Shown: piece after piece, positions 25,435 to 39,720 of the stretch
How the letters are laid out: each line of letters starts with the position of its first letter
How positions within the stretch are numbered: position 1 is the first letter of the stretch
Assembly: GCF_964340395.1 (NCBI RefSeq)
Contig: NC_135569.1
Span: 13,123,019-13,187,018 of the forward strand
DNA length: 64,000 nt
DNA from: Glandiceps talaboti
Lineage: Eukaryota > Hemichordata > Enteropneusta > Spengelidae
Direction: 5' to 3'
Notes under the pieces: model-generated
Databases searched by the model: none
What the model saw: only the letters and a program-made list of their open reading frames with translations
What the model was told of the DNA's origin: nothing
Translations under genes and position numbers: made by a program

Positions 25435-28400
25435 TCAGTTTTACTGCTTATTATGTATGTGGTGTTCTATTGTCATGAATGATTGTGATATATCCAGGTA
25501 CAATTAATGAACTTACTTATGACAATAGAACAATGATAAATGAAGAGAAACACTTTCAATAGAACAATTCGTTGACTTGAAACAAAAGGGGCCTCTGGTG
25601 TGGTTTGCATCTCGGTAATGGAGTTACTTCTAACAATGTCAAGGTCGTCTTTACATGTAAAAAATGCAACTAATTAAAAAAAATAGAGTGAAAGATTCTT
25701 TCCTGTATATTCATGATACCGTAGTCCAATATTAGGAGATAAAACATTCTGTAATACTCTCTTAAATAGCATTTTCATGAACATGTCATTACATGGTCAA
25801 AGTCATCTAGCATAATGATGTCATTTTAATCTAACCCCTATTTAAATGCAGAATAGATCTTTAAGCTTCGATAGCGTATTGAGATGTTGAGAAGATATGA
25901 GTGTCTTGCTGTATGTAGATTATGCCAGTAACACAACCCAAGCAGATCAATTTTGGAGCAATGCTCTTTGTGGTGTCAATTTGTACGATACGATCCAGCG
26001 TAGCTGCACGTCTCGTAGACATTTGCTTTTATATCTTTTTGTGAACACTTTTAGTCAACACCGACACGGGTTTCAATTTACTCTGCCCATCCTCGACATT
26101 TTGTCGACCTCTGTACAACATGATACCACCTATGGTTGACGTCGACCCTACTCAACCATTGAGCACTCGATCCGACACTTTACAAATCCACTCGAGCATA
26201 CAACCCTGTATGCTAGAACTACCCTTTCAAACTTCAATATCTTTCCCCGATATTGAGTTGGTTTTATCCTACTCACTTGTCATCGCCCACATTTCTAGTT
26301 TGAAATATTACCAAAGGAAATTAAAATGGACCCCAAGAAAACATTTACTAAATGTTGTAGAGACAATTTCATGAATGACTACCCAATTCAATGAATAATT
26401 GAAGAGAAGACTATTCATAGCAACGTGTTATTGGGAGAAGTTGGTCATTACATCATGAATGGGAAGAGTCGTTGAAAAGTTAAGGGGTCTCGTGGGTGCC
26501 ATGGGGAAACTCGATCACGTTGGTGTATTGTATATCGTCGTAGGTTTTCAACAAACACTGTAGTCGTCACGTGCGTACAATCCGGAGTGTGTTTTATTAT
26601 GTGTGACTGTCGAGTACCTAACGAGCTAAAGAAACTACATATAAATGAAGTACACTCGAACGTCCTAACCTGTTTTGAAAACGTTGAGAGCTTGGGATAG
26701 AATTCTTGTGTTTTTTTTGCTGACCTGAGAACAGGTAGGTTTTACCTTGACCTGTTGTCTTATACATTTCATGAGATATACTAAATTTATTGTAATCACA
26801 TGACATGGGTGAACACCTGGGGTTGATTTTATTGATAACAACATGGGTAATGACCGTTTAAGGGGATGTTGCTTGTAAATTCCATGGCCATTGCATTTTG
26901 TTTTCATTATAAAGACATTTGTATTTATAGGGTGGTTTTATACATACATACAGAGTTCATACGTAAGAGTTGGTGTGTATCGGAATCCAAGACAACCTTG
27001 ACGCGACACTGGTACCGCGTTTATAAATTGTCGACAATGTTAGTTGTATCATGGTTGACTTTTTACCATGTTGTTGCTGTCGGTATATACTTTAGCGTTC
27101 ATGAAATGGGAAGGCAGTTGTCAAAAGCATTCTCATGGAATGCTTCCAAAGGTTCTACCTGGAACTCATTTATGTGGGCTCAGTCTATGTATATGCTATG
27201 ACTACAACCTAGATCCTAAAATCGCTGTGAGGTCAACGTATGATACCTGCAAAAGGTCTCCTTAAACTCTCATGAATTATAAATGTCAGCACACTTTAGT
27301 AATCCCATGTTTAACCGCACTTTATCTTACCTTACGTACCACGAACTAAAATTTATTAGTCTAGGACACCTACATGTTACCCGGTCTTTTCACCAAATCG
27401 TCTGACAGTCTTTTTACCACCACGAGTCAATACAATGTATTTACATCAGTGCAAGTCATTGACTTGAATTGTTAGGTTGTTACAGTACGGTGTTAATTCA
27501 GCTCGTGCTATTAGCCTACTGCGTGAATACCCAACAACCGTCAAACATTCTTAAAATATCAATCCTGAAGCACGTCATGGCCAATTGCTGCTCGTTGTAT
27601 GTAATTCCGTTAAAACTAACTTATGCTGTTCATTTTTACACATCCTTGTCCATAATCACCGGGTGGATATATCCAAACATCAAAGAAACACATCCTCCTG
27701 TCGTCAGAACATTCACCTTCCGCTCAGGTGTCTAAAAATAATACGTCCCAGCCAACCACTACAACGCCACCTTTATGAGTAAATTAAGAGAAAGCGTTCG
27801 TCTGTTTAGCTGCCTGGTTTTTCTTTTATCTCTCTTTGTCAGTCTGTCTATACGCTTCAGCATTTCATACCTTGATAATAAAACTCTAATTGTTATCCAA
27901 ACTAAATTACCACAAAGGAGTTGAAGATTTAATCATTATTCCAGAGTACAAGATACAAGCAGTAAATAATAAATAATAAGACATTTCATTGTGTCTATGT
28001 GTCAGGCTTTGGTGAATTCTTTCATGCGTGCCGTGAAACAAATTTAAGGTCAATAAGCTTACACGTCACCAGCAAACCCGTCCCTTTATGTGGTACTCTA
28101 GGGGTTAGTTTGCATTAACCACACTGTCCCTAGGCACAATGGCGTTGGTGCGTCTAACAAAACATCGATATTTGGCAACGAAAACAACGATATCAATGGT
28201 AAGGGGGGACATGAAAGAGCATATATATGTCAGTGGGAGTGACAAGAACACTTCTGATACTAGTTGGCGCTTGACTGGATACGATAGGTTTCAACTAATT
28301 TGCTAATGCCTCAAGAAAAAAAATGTGATGTCTTTCAACCCTCTTGGCATTATTATTGACAACACGTCTGTCTTTGCTTCCGAGCAAACTTTGCCTACAG

Positions 28401-29388
28401 GCAATGGATACATGTACGTAGGCACGTCTTTCACGGGCAGCTATAACAATCTACAGTACATGATATTCTTGGTTTAATATGCTCTTTCCAAATTCAGCGT
28501 CACGCATAATTTTAATGTCCTAAATTACCAGTTGTAAATATTTCATCACCATGACGAATGCAATTTCATTCAGAGTAATGAATTATTATTACAACCACAC
28601 ACATATAGACCTCCTAACTCGATGGATTTTCATTGGACAACTTTGAAATGGTAGTGCAGGTAAACAGGCTAGTCGCGCAAGTCGTCTATATCTCGCGGTG
28701 AGTGGACTTGCGAGATCACAGAAACACGTGTTATTTTACCCCTTTCATATACAATTGGCTAAACACGTCAATATTATCGATATTATTAACATTTTATGTT
28801 ATTCGGATAGAAACATTCTGATACATATCTCGGGAAACAAGTGCCCGTGTACAGGCACCGTGTACGCGTCTGGCATGCGCAGACGTGGTATTCATTTTCT
28901 TTGTGCAATTTATAATTTGTATGTAAGTTAAGGCGGTCAAGTTTATATTAACATAGCATGCGCTACAGGGACTAATTCCCATGGCGTGATTCAAATGTGT
29001 CCAGTATTTGCCATATGAAAGCTTTTCTCCGGTCCATTTCAACAGTAAAAAGAACTTGGGAGTGCACCATCCCAACGCGTTTACACACTGTATTTAGCGT
29101 CAGCCATATTGGATTCTAAAATTGCTTGATTTTAAGTTGAACATTTTAACCGCTACTTGAAAATGTGTACAGTAATATTTGATTGTTTTTAATCATTTGT
29201 AATGGGTTTAGTTTTCTAGTGACAGCAAAGATTACGATTTATATTTCGTGGTGTATTTTTTATGTAAACATGTGATTTCCACAATCGTAGACTGTCAGAT
29301 ATCAACAGGTGGTTGTTGCCGGCTTCCACTCGAAATTTCTCTTTTAAACTCAAAACACCCATAAATCTACATCATCATCAGCAGCAGC

Positions 29389-29434
<46 letters not shown>

Positions 29435-31550
29435 CTTCTTCAAATGTTTACGTTGTCATAGCGACTTTAAAAAATGGAATATGAGTGTCAGTGTGTTTAA
29501 TTACCAGTTTATAAACATTTGAATCATTAATAATTAAAACATCAATAATAAAATAATACCCATAGACGTTTTATCATATATGTCATAATCCGGTAAGGAA
29601 TGTCAAACGTCTACGGTGTCAGAAATAATTTTTATGCATAAGTAAAACTGCGAATACAAAATTTAATAAATAATTGTTTGCATTCCATACCTAGTCTATA
29701 ATTGGAAACGTGTTCGTCAATACAAAACGATATCATGTTCCCATATTCGAAGAAAAGTTGCTCCATGATGGATCTATTGATTACGTAACTGTTAAACAGA
29801 TATAAAGTAGCATTTTTCTTTAGCTTAAGTAGTCCTAAATGTTAGTACATATCATAAATGTATTTATGTAAATGAAAGGTTTTTAAACAATTATCTTTAA
29901 TAATTTGAATATAAAATTCATTGTTTACTTAGAATATAAAATTTTCAAGGATCTAGGTATAGGATTATTCAATGTTCAAATGATCATTTTATTCCTGAAG
30001 CAGCGAGAGAATCCTCCGTTCTTACGTGCCTCCATTCCGTACAGATGCAACTAAGTACTATTGCCTTAGGCATCACCAACTAACTAGACCTCTCCTTGTC
30101 CAAACATCAGTGCGTCTGTTCACTCCTATAACTATCATATCTCCTTTGTGATTAGCTCCTGTATATTTTTAGTGTAATATGTGGCCCTCAGGCGTTGCTC
30201 AAATCTTAAGTGAGTCTTGAGACCACCAGAGCTCATCAGAACAATACATCCCTGTCACAAGTCAATTTACACTCTAAAGGAATCATGGGTATATATTTGA
30301 AAGGGGATTAGGACGAACGAGATTTCCTCGCCCGGCATATGTACACTGGGACGTCACTGGAACGAGACGTAGGTTGGCGATCGATGGACAATGCAATATG
30401 AGGTTTGCTTTGGCTACGCGTGTTGTGTGTTGTCCGTGGTGTGGTCACGTCAGCTCAAAGAGGGGTGAGATGGCTTCGATCAGGTATGACAATAAGCTAG
30501 GTTGAGAAGTATGTACGTACTTTTTGTTGTGATGTTGATTCCAGACTAATGTTTCGTTTTCTCGAAAATATCAACACATGTCTACTTTCAAAGGCCTACA
30601 GTATCTTGTATGTATAGACGTGTTGCTCGCACAGTGAAACATGAGAAATTGTGTTTTCTGTTTTTGAACGACAGAATCTTAGGAATGCGAGAACCTCTTG
30701 AAATGCTTGGGACGGGTCACGGTTGATTTGGTTTCAGAGTAATCATGGATCGAGTTTGTTTGATGTTTTTTAATTCGGGAAAAGTATACTCGCCTGTGTA
30801 GATTTACGCATTAGTTGTTGACGGTGGGCTGAAGTGTTATTGTAAATTGAGACTTATTTTTATCTTCGTGAATTGTGCGGTTCTAAAACATTATCAAACT
30901 GATCACAGGGAGATACAACGTCGCACCTTTACACATAGTTATCACAGACACACAGTTTACTGGGGAGCAAAGACCATGGCGATAATCTAGCAGGTAAGCC
31001 ATTATCAGTCCGTGGTGATACCGTCAAGGGTAGCGAGATAGCGCGTTAACATGTCTATCGTAAAACATATTAATATATTCTCTAATTAAAACATCTGTGC
31101 TGTATCACCAGATACCATTTCTACCGGTGAAAAATCTTTTAAAAACTGCTCTAAAACTTCCAAAAGACATGTAATATTCTTATCAGCAACTCACTAATGT
31201 AAATGTATCTTCATAACAATCTGCAAATGATAGCTGGTATTCAGCGAGTTTTTTGCAGTGACGCCACTTATTGTTCTTACATACGGCGTCATTACTAGAT
31301 TTAAGATAATCTGCATTTACTTTACAGTCTTTACCAGATCATATTTTTGCATATTAAATCAATTTGACATAAAATTGATGGTTGTATGTATACATGATCG
31401 CTGGTTACTCAATATTATAACTTAAGATCGGCGTTATTATAAATAAGTAGCCATTTCCAACAAAATAATCTGAAAAAAACGGTGGCCTGCTATGACTTTA
31501 ATTTGCTATCAAAGTACAATGGAGGACTGATAAATTTAAACAAATAATAT
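25435..31550. other. No gene recognised
   Basis: No coding exon could be supported. A (CAG)n array lies at 29371-29433. Two donor-like sites after ATG-containing segments (GATCAG/GTATGA near 30484 and TAGCAG/GTAAGC near 30993) could belong to non-coding first exons, but no partners can be proven. Confidence 0.45.
29371..29433. repeat. (CAG)n trinucleotide array
   Basis: About nineteen CAG units with a CAT lead-in and one TAG interruption. It is not inside a supported coding frame. Confidence 0.95.
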
Positions 31551-31965
31551 CATCTGGCTTGACAAAATCTTACATTTTGTTGTCTGGCTCGTTAAACTGG
31601 CATCTGACTAATGTTGCTAAATCTTATCGTCTGTCTCGATGAATATCTAATCAACGTTGCTACATGATTTTATCGTCTGGCACTACAAAAATTGAAGTAC
31701 AGTTGTTACACTTTAATTGACTGACATGCCTGAAAAGTATAAAATTGTTACAATGTATATAATTTGGCGACGATGTGCGAAGATAATGGTAGCTATCACA
31801 CAAAAATGTAGCAATGTTGGTAAGATGTTTGTCTTCAAGTTGGCAGACGATGAAAAGACTTAGAGACAGTGGTTGGTAAGCTCGTTGTCGAGCCAGACGA
31901 TAAAATGTAGCAATGTTGGTAAGATATTTGTCTCCAAGTTGCCAGAAGGTGAAAAGACTTGGAGG
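31551..31965. mobile_element. Foldback (FB) element copy with subrepeat arms
   Basis: Reverse monomers at about 31551-31685 (CTAATGTTGCTAAATCTTAT, CAACGTTGCTACATG, TTTTATCGTCTGGC) face forward monomers at about 31805-31945 (GTAGCAATGTTGGTAAGAT, CCAGACGATAAAATG). The unique core begins CACTACAAAAATTGAAGTAC, also found near 39382, and includes ACAATGTATATAATTTGG, also found near 35525. Confidence 0.75.
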
Positions 31966-32419
31966 CAGTGACATAAGTATGATTATTTTTTTTATCCAGA
32001 ACTTTTGTTTCAACTGCCTTCAAATGTTACATTGAGTTATTTTATCAAGAGCACGATACACTGTTCCCATGCACATGTCAGTTAACTTCATATACAACAG
32101 CATATTAGCTTTATACAAGTTGTTATACAGATAGTTGTCTGTTTCAATGGTTTGTGGTCGTAGGTGGCAGTACAATCAGGTTTCTGCTGATGTTCTCAGC
32201 TGCATTAGTTTTTCCCAGTAATCAGTACTGTCTGTACATTTTTTCAAGTTATGAAATCGTAGCAATGACCGTGTACAGACATTTGCACAATATCAGCAAA
32301 GTCACAACATTCTAACTTCACACCTTCACTGATTATTACGTAACACACGAGACTTGTTGAGTAAGACCAAACAAAACTGTTTTTCAGTCACGGTCCAGAC
32401 AAGAGGCAGTTCTTTCTAA

Positions 32420-32497
<78 letters not shown>

Positions 32498-32500
32498 AAA
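32420..32500. repeat. (TAA)n microsatellite
   Basis: About 23 TAA units followed by a few AAAT units. Confidence 0.95.
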
Positions 32501-35301
32501 ATCACGCAGATAAAGTTGAAAGTCCTGTATTATTATCATGATATTTTTGAGGGAAATCGAGTTTTTTGAATATTTTCCCCCAATTATATCCCATCATTGT
32601 TAGCGAAACTAACAGAAATCGTAGGAGCTAATGCGTACTGTCAATATTTTTTGACGACAGAACTACTGCTTCATTCAATGTTAGTTAGATTATTAATTGT
32701 GATGTTGACGACGTTGTGATGTTCAGGTCGTCGTCCCCGTTACTTGTATCCAAGTACACAATAGCCGCTTATCTAACAAAACAAATGTAACTTCATTTAA
32801 TTGGCCTGTTCATTTATTTTAGGATCAGTAGTTGAACCAAATTCATCCTAGATGGATCCCTAATTGACCGTACCATTGGAATCTTTTCGTATTTTTCGTA
32901 CCGTGACATGTGTTGTTTTACTTTATTTACCGACAGTCTCGATCAATGACGTCACGGTAGTCTGCCGTTCCGGGATCTATTTGTTATCATTTCATTTCGC
33001 GCGCAATATGGATTACTTTTCACTGAACGACATTTCTGCCTCAAAACATAATTATCGGGACATCATTTTCGCTAAAATTTTATCACAATATTTAGCAGTG
33101 ATGATCTTTTTTAATTAGTTTTTTAATATGGGAATCAAAATTTTACAGTTCATCTATACGAAAAAGTGCTGAAGTGAAGGTGCAAAGGTTAAAGGTCAAG
33201 TCCTCATTGAAATTGTCCAACATACGCTCGTTTATAAAACGAGACAACAATGTGGACCACGTCTGTCTATCCATAGCTGTATACTGTCGCATGCAGTAAT
33301 TCAGAGAACAAAATTGTGCTATTCCAAATAAATTTGTGCAGAAAATGTTTCATACACAATGAATGCAAGTTTCTAGATACATGTATTGCGGGGGAAAAAA
33401 CTTAAGTTGAAGTTTATGTTGATCTACGTTTCTCAGTATGTGTACCACATTTAGAATATTGTGTTCCTTTAGATTGGCGAACTACAGCGAAATGGTGAGA
33501 ATTTCTTTTGGAAACTGTGTCTCATATATCCTTTCTTAAGCTGCTAAGTCTGATTGTAGGTTGGTTTAGATGTGCAATCGATTCTGTCTTTACTTTTACA
33601 TGTGAAATTCCTGTGGGTATTTATAAGTGCTTTGTATGTACAGTTCAAAAGTAACTACTGACTCAATAGTATATTGATTGTCAGTTCTTTTCACACACAC
33701 CCAGTTATTCATGTCAAACAAGGCAGACAAAGGAACTCAGACGAAAGAAAAACGAAAAAAAATGCCTCACAGTGTGTAATTTGTTAAGTCGGTCGATAGT
33801 CCGGTTTGCAAAATTGATGACGTCATGAAAAGTTCATCAGCAAAGCCACGCGTCGTGAACCGGAACTTTAATTTCTCCTCCTTTTTTGAATTAATTATGA
33901 TGTATATGCAAGAAGTGAAACGGCGGAAATTACAGAAAAGTTCAAGATACTAAGAATTGCCAATTTGCATAAAATCAAAGACCTTCTAAACCCGCAGACA
34001 AGAAGTGAAACAATTTTCTTGTTTAGGCCTAATAAAAAAATTGTGCGGTTCCGGTTACTCGACCCCCACCTAGTTTTTCACTGCCAACCCTACACTTTCT
34101 TTTCCATATTCGAGAAAAAAATAATAAAATTGTGAAGTCTCGCCATAGATAGCAAATGCGGAAACTGACACCAATTTAAAAAGACTATATAAAACTGTTC
34201 TACTTCCAATCTGGAATGGCTGTACATCTAATGGGAAGAAACCAATAACACAGAGACCATTTGGAAAACAACGGCAAACATAACTACCTGAACTAGATGC
34301 TCACACATGAAAAAAAAATAAAAATTAAAAAATCTACCCACCCGACCTATTCTAAAACTGAGCGTAATTGGAACCACATTAGGCCTTACAGATCAGATAC
34401 TAAATAAAGTGCAAAACACTTCTGCATGACAGCGTGCTCCGTTTAATATATCAAAGTACCCGGATATTAACATTTATTTTTCTGTTATTTACTGGTAGTC
34501 CTTATTTTCACATTTAAATTTTGTCGTGATCTTATCCAAATCTTTGATGAAAACGGTAGCCATAACTATTATTGAAATAGCGTTATAGTTCTGGGTTAAT
34601 GTATTTTGGGAAAAAAGACAGCTGTAAAGTAAAACATATTTCACGGCAGGCATTTTTTGTTAAAACTTGTTAACATTACTGAGTTTAAATTTACACACCG
34701 GATTTCACAATAATATCTGCTTTGCTTTCTCTTTTCATAAAACTTGAAAAGGAAAATCTGAAAATTTAAATAATGTAGAATTTCGGCAAGTACATAAAGT
34801 TAAACACTGCAGTGGTCATCATCACGTGACCTAATTGCAAAAAAAATGAAAAACTAGAAAGGACCTGTTGAATCCCCCGGGGTTTAATCTCAACCAGGGG
34901 AAATCAAACCGTAAAAACGCAGTTTTAATGGAACTGTATTCAAGTTTCAAGAACACACTTTTCAATTCTGTGAGGGACGTTTTGCATTGTGATAAATCAG
35001 ACACCGAATAGTCTTTCAAGAATCACATTTCCTTTCATTAACTTTATAACGACCATAATGGGGATATTAATAGCCAGTCACAAATGAGGCTACTTTAGGG
35101 CCAACATTTACAGAATCAATCGTATGGAACTAGAAACATCATCATTAAAACTCTGGTCGGATTAGTAGCAGTACATCATGCACATTTAAATGAACCTTTG
35201 GCACTTGAAAACCATTGTTGCCAAATAAAGGACTCCTTGCATCATTCCACTCACCAACGCACACCATTCTACTTACATCATTCATTCTATGATGGAAGTC
35301 T
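32501..35301. other. No gene recognised
   Basis: Unique AT-rich sequence with no supportable exon, RNA gene or repeat array on either strand. Confidence 0.5.
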
Positions 35302-35715
35302 GTTGAGTAAAACAAACCACGGTCTTGCTCAACAAAAATCTTCCCAACGTCTCAGTTTATTTCTTGTTTCATAAATATCTGAATAACATTGCTAAATTAT
35401 ATCGTCTCGCGCAACAAAAATCTTCTTAATTTTACTACACATTATCGGCCGTGTGATCAAATTTGAAAAACAATTGTTACATTGTATTGCAATCAACTGG
35501 CAAGCCGGATAAAGGCTGTGTTTACTTTGTTACAATGTATATGATTTTGGTGACAGATAACTCACATATATAAATTATAGTAATGTTGGTAAGATTATTT
35601 TCGTCAGACAATAAAATGTAGCAATATTAGCAAGATTTCTGTCTAGCCAGACGATAAAATGTAGCGATGCTAGAAAGAATTTTGTCCAGCCAACCGACGG
35701 GTTCTTTTACTCAAC
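35302..35715. mobile_element. Foldback (FB) element copy with recognisable ends
   Basis: GTTGAGTAAAAC at the left end is mirrored by TTTTACTCAAC at the right end. Inside each end come inverted monomers: reverse on the left (GCTCAACAAAAATCTTC, AACATTGCTAAATTATATCG), forward on the right (GTAGCAATATTAGCAAGAT, AGCCAGACGATAAAATGTAG). The unique core contains GTTACAATGTATATGATTTT. Confidence 0.75.
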
Positions 35716-38700
35716 TTTTATAGTAGCAATAGGCCTGGATACGAAATCTTGCTTGAGATGTTTTCTATCATTTGAAACAATGTAGCAATGAATGAGACAT
35801 GAAAAGAACACTAAACTTGTTTGTTAAAATAAGAGTGTTGCAAATATAAAAAAGACACGAATGTTTATTACGGACCATGCGCAGTGGTTTTCCATGTACC
35901 ATTCACATCTTCCACGCTTTACATAGCTAGCTTAATGTTTTTTCTTCTAAAATATTCGACATTGGTCTAGTGTATTGATTGGTTACACCAGATAACATTT
36001 CGAAATTGGCCAACAAATATGTATATACACATAGCACATAGTTTTTACTCTAATTATTTTGTGATGAAGTACAGCAAGGCCTCAAATGTCAATAAAAGCC
36101 ATGGTCAGCATTCAAAAAATGAACGATTTTCTTGTAAACAAAGGTATTATTTATGATTTGCGCAATGCTTTATTTTTGATTTGTAAAGAATTTTCCGTAC
36201 TATAGATTTTCCAAATTATTATTTAATGGTTGCGAGCGAAATTATGTCGCGATGGAACGCGACTGAGTCGTTGCTATATGCAACGAAGTGAATTATAGCT
36301 AGTTGAACGAAAATTTGTCGGTGGTTATTGTTCAATAAATAATGTTCCACGCTTTGCCATATTCGACCCTCTGGTCTTTGCTTTCATATATAATGGCAGT
36401 GTTCGGTTTCATATTGCTATAGGTTCACTGAACACAAATAACAGAATGTCATTAAAAGGAAATTTATATATGTGTACACTATATTACTTCAGACGTACAA
36501 TGGAAGAAATATAATTGGATTAAATAATGCATGAAATTGTGAAAAAAATATTAGGGTAATTACAAGAAAAAGTGCTCCAATTTGTTTGATATTTGGTACC
36601 AATTTGTTTTATCGAAAGTCTCGCAGGTACTACAACGCAATGCTAGGCTAAAAAGGGACTTGTTTCTGGTCATATCATGACGACGACGCGAATTTGTTTT
36701 TGTTTTTTTTTAAATTGTTTTGTTTTTACTCTCAACAAACTGTCCCTAAATCTACTATTAATGGCAGTTACTGTTCTTTTTATTTAGTTCTTTAGAGCAA
36801 GTGTGTAATATGGGGCAGATGTAATTTGCTTGTTCATGATTGGCTCTGTTGTTGTCTTCACTGAAGTATGGAGGGTTATATTTGTGTTTCCCTTGATCTG
36901 CAGACTGCATGGGCTGGACAAACACGAATAAATTTAAAAGACCGACGCGAGGGTTTTTAAGTGATGCGCTCGCTGTCAGTGACCAGAAACAATTTTTTTG
37001 CCTTATGTGATATTATTGTAAAATGTAATTTGAAGCGATGCACGCGATGTTGATAATAAAGTCAATATTTATTATTTGACGACACCACTTATCTGTTTTT
37101 ATCAATTAATAAAGGGTGTTATTACATTCCGATACGCTTCGAAAAAAAAACACTTTGAGTATCACGGTGCTTTAGTTTTTACATTGATTTATCTACAGAA
37201 AAAAAACTATGTTTCGATGAGCTTTGACGGAAATGAACTCATCTAGTTTAAAGTGCTCTTGTGCAAACACAGTGTTAGTAGGATCTTACGAACATGTTCT
37301 GTATTTTTTTGGTGAATAAAAATACTTGAATTTATCGAGTGGTATAGATTTCACAACAGGAAAATCGCGTGATTGAAAATCATGTTCATATTGGCACTGC
37401 GATGTCACCTCCACCTGATAAATCGACAGCAAACTGTATGTTTCTGGTGAAAAAAAGATATTTGCATTTTATTGAGTGGTATACATTTCACGACAAGGAA
37501 ATCGCGTGACTGAAAATCATGTTCACCTCCACCTGATAACTCGACAGCAAACATGAATCCGCCATCTTTATTTGCTTTTCTCAATTGTTGTGTTATTTGT
37601 CTACTAATGGCTGTCTCAACAATTCTCTAATGATTTGAGTAAATGAGAACTATGACATACGTACAGAGGACCCTATTTCGCCATATGGAGATCGGTTGTT
37701 GCCATGACACCGACATAAAGCAGCACGAGGGATGGGTTAACACGGTGTCAAGCGCTGCTATTGGGTATAGCCCATTGGTACACAATTGACGAGCATGTTC
37801 GGTTCACAACGCTCGACAGCACAACTGTATGTACAGTGACGCACTCTACTTATGAATACACGACGCTACCGTAGCTGCTTGGATTCTAAATACCCTACAA
37901 CCAACTAGAAAGTGTGAATCCATATTCGTCAACATGAGAACGTTTATAGAAATGTGTTCAGGACTTTTCTCGCCAAAACTAGTACTACAACTCTAATTTC
38001 CGTTCATATATTCTACCCTCTCACAGGTGAGTGGTATATTACAATTATTGCTTTAGCAGCAACCTACACATGACTGACCATGTATCGTGATGAATCATCG
38101 TCGTGTTTATATATAGCAGAATGTATACGTGCACAGCTGGTATGATATCTAAAAGTCGTCAAAATCTATTTCATACCAGCATTTATCTGCAAAAATAATT
38201 TTACAAAATTTTGCTTTCAGTAAAATTTTGTCACTTCTCAAACTCTTTTGGAAGAAATTGTTTAGAATTTATCTTTTATTCAATATGATACTCGAAATTT
38301 CATTTCAAAACAATCACATTGTGACATAATCAAAAATATTTTATTTCCATTTTTCATGTGAAGATGGCAATTTTACATAGAAATATTTCATTTTAATAGA
38401 TTTAGACAGTATCATTGCATTATTATGAAAAATAACACCCGGTAATTTCCCATCGGCATCACAACGAAAAATATTTACTTTCTGTTGCCATGGTAATACA
38501 TCGATGCAAATGATCGATTTTAGACTTTATCGAATCATGGCTATACAATAATGACGTGTTAAGCTTGTTTCCTTTAAAATAATATTGACACCACATCAAA
38601 TTAGTCAATTATGTTATTATAATAGACATTTTCTTTAAAACGTTTTACGCTAAACACATCCCCTAATCCGGTATTATCTATGATGTATTTAGTCAGAAGA

Positions 38701-39160
38701 TCGAGAACCTATTTCTAAATACTATACTGTTATTTTGCGTTCGGAATTTGAGGTTAGTTCACTCAGTATAAACACGGGTGATTTGTGTGGTTTTACTGTA
38801 AAAAATGTGTTAACGAGTTGTAAAACAACACGTCTGTCTGACATTTTCTAGAGAGGTTTGATTCTCCGGAGTCTGAGTTCTCTTGGGGGTTGATAGATTT
38901 CAGAGGATATCTTTCCAGTAATTGCTCAGTGAATATATTGTCATATATCATACCGTGGCCATGCTGTGAAAAATTACATTTAAAGTTCACATGTCAGTTG
39001 ATATATGTTCCATTAAGTTCTATATGTCTCCTTTGATTTAAGTTTATATTATTCACTTCTAGCTAGAGTTAAGGATGAAATGTTACACGCTTCACTTCAA
39101 AGCCTATTTGACAAACGAAATAAAACCTTGTATTTTATTACAGAGAATCAAAATTTATGA
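35716..39160. other. No gene recognised; one tandem duplication
   Basis: No supportable exon. A two-copy duplication with a period near 140-150 bases lies at about 37310-37555 (shared GAGTGGTATA, AAAATCGCGTGA and CACCTCCACCTGATAA blocks); it is listed separately. Confidence 0.5.
37310..37555. repeat. Two-copy tandem duplication, period about 140-150 bp
   Basis: Each copy contains GAGTGGTATA.ATTTCAC, GGAAATCGCGTGA, TGAAAATCATGTTCA, CACCTCCACCTGATAA and TCGACAGCAAAC in order. The second copy lacks about 20 bases present in the first. Confidence 0.8.
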
Positions 39161-39168
39161 CGTATATA

Positions 39169-39250
39169 CACACGCACACGCATGCATACGTACGTACGTA
39201 CGTACATACATACATACATACATACATACATACGTACGTACGTACGTACG

Positions 39251-39281
<31 letters not shown>

Positions 39282-39366
39282 ATGCATGCATACACACACA
39301 CACACACACACACATACATACATACATACATACATACATACATACATACATACATACATACATACA
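39169..39366. repeat. (CATA)n/(CGTA)n/(CGTG)n microsatellite
   Basis: Tetranucleotide blocks succeed one another (CGTA, CATA, CGTA, CGTG, CA, CATA). The array directly adjoins a foldback element on its right and seems to have replaced that element's left arm. Confidence 0.95.
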
Positions 39367-39720
39367 TCATGTTATCGTCTGGCATTACAAGAATTGAAGT
39401 ACAACTGTTACATTTTACTCAAATGACTGTATGAAAAAACATCAGAATGAACGAGGTAACATTAGGTTTACTTTCATCTGTTGTCATTTTACATTTAACT
39501 GACAATGGTAGCTCACCATGGGCTCTAAGAAAGTGTAGCGATGTTGGTAAGATTTTTGATGCAACAGACGATAAAATGTAGCAATGTTTGTTAGATTTTT
39601 GTTGAGCCAGACGATAAAATGTAGCAATGTTAGTAAGATTTTTGCGAAGCCAGACGATAAAATGTAGCAATATTAGTAAGATTTTTGTCGCGCAAGGCAA
39701 TGTTTTGTTTCATGTTTTAT
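39366..39720. mobile_element. Foldback (FB) element copy lacking its left arm
   Basis: The core (ATCGTCTGGCATTACAAGAA, then TTGAAGTACAACTGTTACA) is followed by four forward monomers of about 43 bases at 39530-39700, the clearest array of the unit in the window (CAGACGATAAAATGTAGCAA, TGTTAGTAAGATTTTTG). The right terminus GCAATGTTTTGTTTCA matches the terminal sequence of other copies. Confidence 0.75.

Noticed and set aside
29371-29433. Polyglutamine or polyserine coding tract from (CAG)n
   Set aside because: No open gene-like frame extends from the array on either strand.
30473-30490. ATGGCTTCGATCAG followed by GTATGA as a first coding exon
   Set aside because: Only four complete codons (MASI) before the junction and no partner exon with a convincing domain; could be chance.
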